Shown here piece by piece: positions 59,056 through 64,000 of a stretch of 64,000 nucleotides of DNA (position 1 is its first letter; each line of letters begins with the position of its first letter). A program made the translations under genes and the position numbers. The DNA comes from Thermoplasmata archaeon (GTDB lineage Archaea; Thermoplasmatota; Thermoplasmata; Lutacidiplasmatales; UBA184): NCBI GenBank assembly GCA_022750335.1, contig JAKIVX010000001.1, positions 5,350 through 69,349 on the forward strand. The letters are read 5' to 3'. The notes under the pieces are model-generated. The model made no database searches and was not told the DNA's origin. It saw only the letters and a program-made list of their open reading frames with translations.

Positions 59056-60006
59056 TCAGGGGATCCTCGCCGGAACTTCTCCATGGGTCTCGAAGTATCG
59101 GAGGAACCCCTTCGCGGCGAGGTCGTAGCCCGAGACGAGCGATTCGCGTTCCGCCTCCGACGGGGACACGCCCTCCGCGCGCAGGGTCACCGCATCATGC
59201 ATCTCGAGACGGCTCGCGATGAAGTCCGGGTCCGGATTCTCGCGGGCCGCGACGAGCGCGACCTCCCTCCATTCGATCACGATCGCCCGGTACCGGGCGA
59301 GGTCGGCCGGCCCGTCGGTGCTCGGTCCAAAGTGGCTGAACAGGACGAACCGCGGGTCCCGGGCCCGCATCGCTTCCAGGCTGGCGAAGAGCAGGTCCAG
59401 GTCGAGGTCGGGTGGAGGGACGGCGGGTCGAAGGTGGGGACTTCGTTCGAGTCGCACCCCGGCGCCATCTCCGGTGAAGATTCCTCGGAGGCGTGTATCG
59501 AAGAACGCGAGGTGGTGCTTCGCGTGACCGGGAGTCGCGATGACCTCGAGCTCTCCGCCCAGGAGAGGGAATCGCTCGCCGCCGTGCAGGGCCCCGATCC
59601 GAGGCACGGGGACCGGCAGGATCGTTCCCCATAGTGGGTCGGCGGCCGCGCCCCACGCCCGACGCGCACTCGCGATCAGTCGCGTCGGGTCGACGAGGTG
59701 GGGGACTCCAAGTTCGTGGGCGAAGAACTGAGCTCGGGGGAGCACTTCCGCGAGAGCACCGACCCCGCCCGCATGATCGAGATGAATGTGCGTGACGAAG
59801 ACCCGTCGGACCTCCTCGGGGGTGACCCCTGCGGCCCGCAATCCGCCCAGCAGGGCGTCCCGACACGTCGTGGGGCCGGTTTCGAGGAGGTTCCACCCGT
59901 CGTCCGAGGGGAGCAAGTAGGCGGCGACCAGCCCTTCCGTGTCCCGAAAGTCGAGATCGAGCAGCAGTCGCCCCTCGCCGAGCTCGCGCGCCTGTGGTCG
60001 CCGCAC
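59056..60006 (-). CDS. Metallo-beta-lactamase fold hydrolase
   Basis: This 316-residue MBL protein has 'RRVFVTHIHLDHAGGVGAL' (HxHxDH zinc motif), 'VIATPGHAKHHLAFFDTRLRGIFTGDGAGVRL' (third His, bridging Asp) and 'VLFSHFGPSTDG' (last His). The helical C-terminal extension (about 215-316) is shared with many archaeal MBL hydrolases. The fold covers glyoxalase II, quorum lactonase and sulfur dioxygenase-type activities; none can be assigned. The GTG at 60006 lies 9 bases after the site-2 protease stop. Its TGA overlaps the presumed CTG start of the MFS gene. Confidence 0.9.
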   Translation of the reverse strand: MRRPQARELGEGRLLLDLDFRDTEGLVAAYLLPSDDGWNLLETGPTTCRDALLGGLRAAGVTPEEVRRVFVTHIHLDHAGGVGALAEVLPRAQFFAHELGVPHLVDPTRLIASARRAWGAAADPLWGTILPVPVPRIGALHGGERFPLLGGELEVIATPGHAKHHLAFFDTRLRGIFTGDGAGVRLERSPHLRPAVPPPDLDLDLLFASLEAMRARDPRFVLFSHFGPSTDGPADLARYRAIVIEWREVALVAARENPDPDFIASRLEMHDAVTLRAEGVSPSEAERESLVSGYDLAAKGFLRYFETHGEVPARIP

Positions 60007-60015
60007 GGACGGGTC

Positions 60016-60732
60016 TCAGCGGATTGGGAGGAGGCCGTAGTAGAGTCCGATGTAACTCGAAACGGCGAGGACAACGGCGACGGCCATGGCCCCGACCCAG
60101 GTCGACAGGCTCCACGTCAGGACCTTACGCCCGTCGAGCGGTCCGAACGGGATGAGGTTGAAGGTCGCAAACCATCCGTTGATGAACGCGAGGAACAGGA
60201 GCCAGACGGCGAGTCCCGATCCCGCCAGGATCGCGACCATCGCGGCGGCGTAGAACGTGACCGAGAAGACCATATTGATCGCAGGTCCGGCCAGCGCCGT
60301 CCGGCCCCAATCTTGCGGATTCCCCATTCCTCCGATGACCGTCGCGCCCGGCGCCGCGAAGAGGATTCCCGAAAAGGCGGAGATGACGAGCGAGAAGACC
60401 AGCCAGAGCGGAGACATCCGGAACTCGGCCCAATAGCCACGTCGCTGGGCGGAGACCTTGTGCGCCATCTCATGGGCGACGAACCCGGTCAGGGCCGCGA
60501 CCGCCGCGACCAGGGCGATCTCTAGGAGGAAACCGACCGAGAGGCCGCCGGAAAACCCCGAAACACCCCCGACGATGACGAAGATGATGTCCAGCGTGAG
60601 GACGGTGAACGCGAGACCCACATCCCGAAGTTCCCGAGGGGACGTGGTCACCCGGCCCACGGCCGGCTGGGAGCCGACCACCCGTGCGGTCGTCGGTGTG
60701 TACGCGTACGGAAAATTGCCCCCCGACGTCAT
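60016..60732 (-). CDS. Site-2 protease family (M50) intramembrane metalloprotease
   Basis: This 238-residue polytopic protein has 'ALTGFVAHEMAHKVSAQRRG' (HExxH in a membrane helix) and 'ATFNLIPFGPLDGRKVL', matching the NxxPxxPLDG motif that supplies the third zinc ligand. About six helices are predicted, with the motif 'GATVIGGMGNPQDWGRTALAGPAINM' between them. It likely cleaves membrane-embedded substrates. ATG 60732 overlaps the TGA of the BtuF-like gene (ATGA), so expression is coupled. The track adds 17 residues from an earlier start that I reject. Confidence 0.92.
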   Translation of the reverse strand: MTSGGNFPYAYTPTTARVVGSQPAVGRVTTSPRELRDVGLAFTVLTLDIIFVIVGGVSGFSGGLSVGFLLEIALVAAVAALTGFVAHEMAHKVSAQRRGYWAEFRMSPLWLVFSLVISAFSGILFAAPGATVIGGMGNPQDWGRTALAGPAINMVFSVTFYAAAMVAILAGSGLAVWLLFLAFINGWFATFNLIPFGPLDGRKVLTWSLSTWVGAMAVAVVLAVSSYIGLYYGLLPIR

Positions 60733-61631
60733 GCCGCGATCTCCGAAGTGTCGAGGGCGCGAACTGGCATCGGCGGACTCCACACGTCTCGGGCGATGAG
60801 GTGACGTACCAGGTCGATGCCGTCCGCGAGTCGAGGGCCGGGGCGACTGAAATAGGCCTCATCGACCACGAACGTGCCCAAGCGGGGGCTCAACGACGCG
60901 AGGGCCGCGCGTGCCGGAGAGCGGTCCAACTCGAGTTCGGTGCGTTCGACGCTGAAGCTGCACGGGCTGACGATGACGAGGTCGGGGGGGCCGTAGGCGA
61001 GGGTGGGCCAATCCGTCCGCACTCCGGGAGTTCCCGATTCGGTGCCCATCGGTACACCCCCGGCCCGGAGGATCATGTCCGGCGTCCACAGGCCCGCCAG
61101 GATCGGCGGGTCGAGCCACTCCAGTACCGCGACGATCGGGGGGTCGTCGGCAGGCCGAAAGGCCGAACGGCGTCGTAGTTCCCCGGCTAATCGGATGCCG
61201 GCCTCCAAGTCCTCGAGGGCGACGCCGACCGTTTCGATCGAATTCCAGACCTCGTCGAGCGAGCGGGGCGTGAGGGAGACGACGGTCGGCCGGATGCCGG
61301 CTTCGGCACACGCCGCGTCCACTTCACTCCCGGTGACCGAGCAAACTCCGCAGAGGTCCTGCGTCAGCAGGAGATCGGGTCGCAACTCGCGCAAGAGTGG
61401 GACATCCAGGGAATACAGGCTCTCTCCACGGCCTCGCGCGGCCCGCACGCGTGCATCGATCACGGCGGAGGGGGCCGCCCCGTCCCAGGCGCGGGCCGCC
61501 ATCACGACGGGGAGCGAACGCACTTCGGCCGGGTGGTCGCACTCGGCGCTACGTCCTACCAGGTCGGCGGGATGGCCGAGCGCGCACACGATCTCGGTAG
61601 CGCTGGGGAGCAACGAAACGACCCGCATCAT
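60729..61631 (-). CDS. BtuF-like (periplasmic-binding fold) protein without signal peptide
   Basis: This 300-residue protein has the cobalamin/iron-siderophore binding fold: 'MRVVSLLPSATEIVCALGHPADLVGRSAECDHPAEVRSLPVV', 'LRELRPDLLLTQDLCGVCSVTGSEVD', 'VAVLEWLDPPILAGLWTPDMILRAGG', 'LAYGPPDLVIVSPCSFS'. This is the subgroup annotated as cobalamin-binding proteins. It starts directly at the domain with no signal peptide or lipobox, so it is probably cytosolic. No BtuC/BtuD genes are nearby. It heads the operon; GTAAACCTAAGTAGG about 38 bases upstream is TATA-like. ATG 61628 is an alternative start. Confidence 0.88.
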   Translation of the reverse strand: MMRVVSLLPSATEIVCALGHPADLVGRSAECDHPAEVRSLPVVMAARAWDGAAPSAVIDARVRAARGRGESLYSLDVPLLRELRPDLLLTQDLCGVCSVTGSEVDAACAEAGIRPTVVSLTPRSLDEVWNSIETVGVALEDLEAGIRLAGELRRRSAFRPADDPPIVAVLEWLDPPILAGLWTPDMILRAGGVPMGTESGTPGVRTDWPTLAYGPPDLVIVSPCSFSVERTELELDRSPARAALASLSPRLGTFVVDEAYFSRPGPRLADGIDLVRHLIARDVWSPPMPVRALDTSEIAA

Positions 61632-61661
61632 CGGTCCGACCGGGCTCGAGGCGGGGCGGGC

Positions 61662-62759
61662 CTACTTAGGTTTACGGGCGGAAGGTCGCCCGCGCGAGCG
61701 TTTTGGCGTCCGGGGCGGCACCTTGGAAGGGACTCGGGTGCGACGACCCGGGGGGGCGCTGCGGAGGTGGGCCCGGACCTTCGCCGCGTCCTCCCCGGTG
61801 GGAGCCGAGCTCGGAGGAGGCAGTCCCAGATGTTGGCATAAAACGGCCTCGCGCTCGATCGGAAGGCCCAAGCGACGGGCCTCGGCCCTCTCCTTCGCGC
61901 CCTCCCGCTCCATTCCAAGCTTCGATTTAGCGACCCCGAGCAGGAACCGCAACTGGGCCTCCTCCGGAGTTCGTTCGAGCAGAGCCTCGATCTCGATACG
62001 GGCTCCGGCCCAGTCATTAAGGTCGACCAGGGCCGCGACCAAGTGCGCACGCACTTCGAGCCGAGCCTGATCTTCCGCGAGGAGCGCCCGATACATCTCG
62101 ATCTCGTCGCGGGGACGCGCTCGGGCCCCGTACGCGGCCGCCAGACCCAATCGGGCCTCGACGTTGTCGGGGCGGTTCGCGGCCAATTCCCGGAACACGC
62201 GCTCGGCGTCGTCCACGAGTCCGAGACCGAGCAAGGATCGCCCGATCCCAATCTTCGCGGGCGCGTACTCCGGCTTGAGGGTGGCAGCCTGTCGGTAGAA
62301 TCTGAGGGCGAGTGCGGGCACGCCCCAGTCCAGCCAGGTCCGGGCTCGGCTCATCACCGCGTCCAACTGGTGCGCGCTGGGCAAGAGGCGGCGGGGGCGC
62401 GCGGCGAGCGCCCTCGGTTCCTGTCCGAGGTAGGCCTCGAGTCCCAATTGGCGGGCGAGCTCGAGGAACCGCGTCCCCTCGACCACCGTCGCACCCCGCC
62501 GAAGGACCTCTTCGGTAATCGCGAGTGGGAGTCGCCCGGGGGTCAGCACCACGAGGTGGACGGGAAGTTCGTCCCCCTCCCCGAACAGTCGGCGAATCGT
62601 CTCGAGCGATACCTGGTCGGGATCCTCGAGGAAGGCGTAGAGGAAGCCATCCCCCGTCCGGACGGTCAGGCCCTCGGGCGTGGGTCGGGCCGCGTCGAGT
62701 CGTTGGCCCATCGCCTCCACCAGGCCACTCGCGAGTTCGACGAAGGGTCCGGTCGCCAT
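61662..62759 (-). CDS. TPR-repeat protein
   Basis: This 365-residue protein has an N-terminal alpha/beta domain (1-115: 'LTVRTGDGFLYAFLEDPDQVSLETIRRLF', 'VHLVVLTPGRLPLAITEEVLRRGATVVEG', resembling a small sensor or restriction-endonuclease-like fold). Helical TPR-type repeats follow (about 130-310: 'ALRFYRQAATLKPEYAPAKIGIGRSLLGLGLVDDAERVFRELAANRPDNVEARLGLAAAYG'). The tail is very basic and Pro-rich (RTPKRSRGRPSARKPK) and may bind nucleic acid. ATG 62759 is 27 bases from the shared TATA box. Function unknown; TPRs mediate protein contacts. Confidence 0.82.
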   Translation of the reverse strand: MATGPFVELASGLVEAMGQRLDAARPTPEGLTVRTGDGFLYAFLEDPDQVSLETIRRLFGEGDELPVHLVVLTPGRLPLAITEEVLRRGATVVEGTRFLELARQLGLEAYLGQEPRALAARPRRLLPSAHQLDAVMSRARTWLDWGVPALALRFYRQAATLKPEYAPAKIGIGRSLLGLGLVDDAERVFRELAANRPDNVEARLGLAAAYGARARPRDEIEMYRALLAEDQARLEVRAHLVAALVDLNDWAGARIEIEALLERTPEEAQLRFLLGVAKSKLGMEREGAKERAEARRLGLPIEREAVLCQHLGLPPPSSAPTGEDAAKVRAHLRSAPPGRRTRVPSKVPPRTPKRSRGRPSARKPK

Positions 62760-62781
62760 CGAGAATGCGAACGCCGGGTGT

Positions 62782-62790
62782 GTTAAATAT
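62782..62790. promoter_or_regulatory. Shared TATA box, TPR protein / prenyl synthase
   Basis: GTTAAATAT (ATATTTAAC on the minus strand) is centred 27 bases before the TPR ATG (62759) and 30 bases before GTG 62816 of the prenyl synthase. It overlaps the ATG at 62789, which argues against that start. Confidence 0.5.
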
Positions 62791-62815
62791 GATGGCCGTC
62801 AAGCGGCAACTTGCC

Positions 62816-63877
62816 GTGGACCTCGCCGCGCTGTATCGGTACCTCCCCGCGCTGGAGCGCGAGCTGCAAAAGGACTACGCCGCCGCCCGCCGTCAGGCTC
62901 CTCCCGTCCTACGACCGTACGTCGATGTCAATCGAGACTTCACGCTGCGCGGCGGGAAGCGCTTTCGTGCGATCCTCGTGCTCGCGGGGTACCATCTGGC
63001 CACCGGCCGCGCCCCGCGATCGGCGATCTCGGCCGCAGCCGCGCTCGAACACTTCCAGAGTTGGATGCTCATCCACGATGACATCATCGACCACTCCGAG
63101 GAGCGCCGAGGAGGCCCCGCGGTCCATCGCCAACTCGCCACCGAGCACCGCTCCTCGGGACGCGACGGCTCGAGCGAGGACTATGGGATCGGGATCGGGA
63201 TCACACTCGGGGACCTCGAAGAACCGTTCACGGTCGAAGCGATCCTCGGGACGCAGGCTCCTCCCTCGGCTCGCCTCGCCGCGCTCGCGGAGTATGTACG
63301 GATGACGCGGCTGACCGCCTACGGCCAGCTGCTCGACATCCGGAACGGAACCCTCCCTCCCGGGGACGTCAGCGAGCGGGACGTTCTGGACGTCCATCGG
63401 CTCAAGTCGGCGATCTACACCGTCGTCTCTCCGCTGCGGGTGGGCGCCCTTCTCGGTGGAACCAAATCGGATTCCCTCACCGACCTCGAAGCGGCCGGGA
63501 CCGATCTCGGGATCGCGTTCCAACTCCGTGACGACGTGCTCGGCGCCGGGTTTGACGCCGACGAGTCGGGGAAGAGCGCGAACGACCTAGTCGAGGGCAA
63601 GCGCACGTTGCTGGTAGTACGCGCCTGGCAGAAAGGCTCCGCCGAGGACCGCGCCCGGCTCGAGCGGGTCCTGGGACACCCGCAGGCGGCCCCCGAAGAT
63701 GTCGCGCGCGCTCGGGAAGCGATCCGGTCGACGGGGAGCCTCGAGTACTCGGAGCATCGGATCGCCCAATTGACCCAACGTGCGCTCGAGAAACTGGATA
63801 AAAGTCGTCAGATCCCCGCGCGCGGGAAGCCGCTCCTGCACGAGATCGCGGACAAGTTGGTCCGCCGACGATCGTAG
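62816..63877 (+). CDS. idsA: Polyprenyl (geranylgeranyl) diphosphate synthase
   Basis: This trans-prenyltransferase makes the isoprenoid diphosphates for archaeal lipids. Motifs are 'RGGKRFRAILVLAGYHLATG' (GGKRxR), first Asp-rich 'SWMLIHDDIIDHSEERRGGPAVH' (DDxxD), 'YGIGIGITLGDL', 'LKSAIYTVVSPLRVGALLGG' (the K-T motif), and second Asp-rich 'LGIAFQLRDDVLGAGFDADESGKSANDLVEGKRTLLV'. I chose GTG 62816 (353 aa) from TATA spacing. ATG 62789/62792 would add 9 or 8 residues but lies on or beside the TATA box. Product chain length cannot be read reliably. It is divergent from the TPR gene. Confidence 0.93.
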   Translation: MDLAALYRYLPALERELQKDYAAARRQAPPVLRPYVDVNRDFTLRGGKRFRAILVLAGYHLATGRAPRSAISAAAALEHFQSWMLIHDDIIDHSEERRGGPAVHRQLATEHRSSGRDGSSEDYGIGIGITLGDLEEPFTVEAILGTQAPPSARLAALAEYVRMTRLTAYGQLLDIRNGTLPPGDVSERDVLDVHRLKSAIYTVVSPLRVGALLGGTKSDSLTDLEAAGTDLGIAFQLRDDVLGAGFDADESGKSANDLVEGKRTLLVVRAWQKGSAEDRARLERVLGHPQAAPEDVARAREAIRSTGSLEYSEHRIAQLTQRALEKLDKSRQIPARGKPLLHEIADKLVRRRS

Positions 63878-63889
63878 CGCGGACGCGAA

Positions 63890-64000
63890 TTATTCCGACG
63901 ATGCCCCGCCGGGGGCTGGGCCAGCGGCCAGACCCTGCGCCTGTAGGGCTTGAGTCAGTTCCTGCTGCATCGAGGTGTAGCGCTCTTTGAGGTGGTTTTC
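63890..64000 (-). CDS. C-terminus of a coiled-coil protein (partial)
   Basis: The minus strand reads 36 residues, ENHLKERYTSMQQELTQALQ..., ending AAGPAPGGASSE and TAA at 63890-63892. The first 24 residues are a heptad-like helix; the end is flexible. This could be the tail of a prefoldin-type subunit or another coiled-coil protein. Only the 3' end is in the window, so no name is given. Confidence 0.6.
   Translation of the reverse strand, partial: ENHLKERYTSMQQELTQALQAQGLAAGPAPGGASSE

Noticed and set aside
1-64000. Insertion sequences, integrases, prophage or attachment sites
   Set aside because: I found no transposase, integrase or phage structural motif, and no terminal inverted repeats flanking any gene set. 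The single tRNA has no adjacent integrase.

Overview
The window is a GC-rich archaeal chromosome segment. The archaeal markers are TFB, aIF5B, archaeal-type TruD, a KH-less beta-CASP RNase, a Y-family Dpo4, KaiC-like ATPases, and a tRNA-Gln without an encoded CCA. A thermopsin-family protease and large surface proteins built from 'ESGLP...NWS...PNGTY' repeats point to Thermoplasmatota, perhaps a soil or sediment lineage; that placement is inference. Many genes look leaderless: a TATA-like box lies about 25-30 nt before an ATG, GTG or TTG, and several divergent pairs appear to share one box. I used this to choose starts, so many differ from the longest ORF.

Layout. 0-5 kb: minus-strand operon gcvPA-gcvPB-M24 peptidase, then a divergent NOG1-like GTPase and a Rieske protein. 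5-9 kb: beta-CASP RNase, then an operon of IMPase/NADP phosphatase-like protein, NAD kinase and JAMM protease. 9-19 kb: radical SAM protein, small Zn protein, XRE-CBS regulator, P1 peptidase, HExxH protein, MFS carrier, DUF429 protein, TruD and a pair of KaiC-like ATPases. 19-32 kb: a repeat surface protein, a winged-helix protein, Dpo4, an AlkP-superfamily phosphodiesterase, aIF5B, TFB, a histone-deacetylase-like amidohydrolase, a YkgJ-like protein and a CBS protein. 32-41 kb: MFS drug carrier, a pst operon with PstC and PstA fused, APS kinase, PaiB-like and PNPOx-like flavoproteins, and a short MscS channel. 41-56 kb: an extracellular island with a 1803-aa glycosidase-like 15-repeat protein, a thermopsin-family protein, a secreted phosphoesterase and a TIG-repeat protein. 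56-64 kb: tRNA-Gln, pyruvate kinase, a four-gene overlapping operon (BtuF-like, site-2 protease, MBL hydrolase, MFS), a TPR protein, a prenyl synthase and a partial coiled-coil protein.

How the genes fit together. The surface island could process polysaccharide, protein and organic phosphate outside the cell, and the Pst system could import the released phosphate. The three proteins that carry the ESGLP module have two N-glycosylation sequons at fixed places in most repeats. Two genes (the phosphoesterase and the last MFS carrier) encode convincing N-termini in frame upstream of any canonical start codon. That suggests ACG or CTG initiation, or sequence errors.
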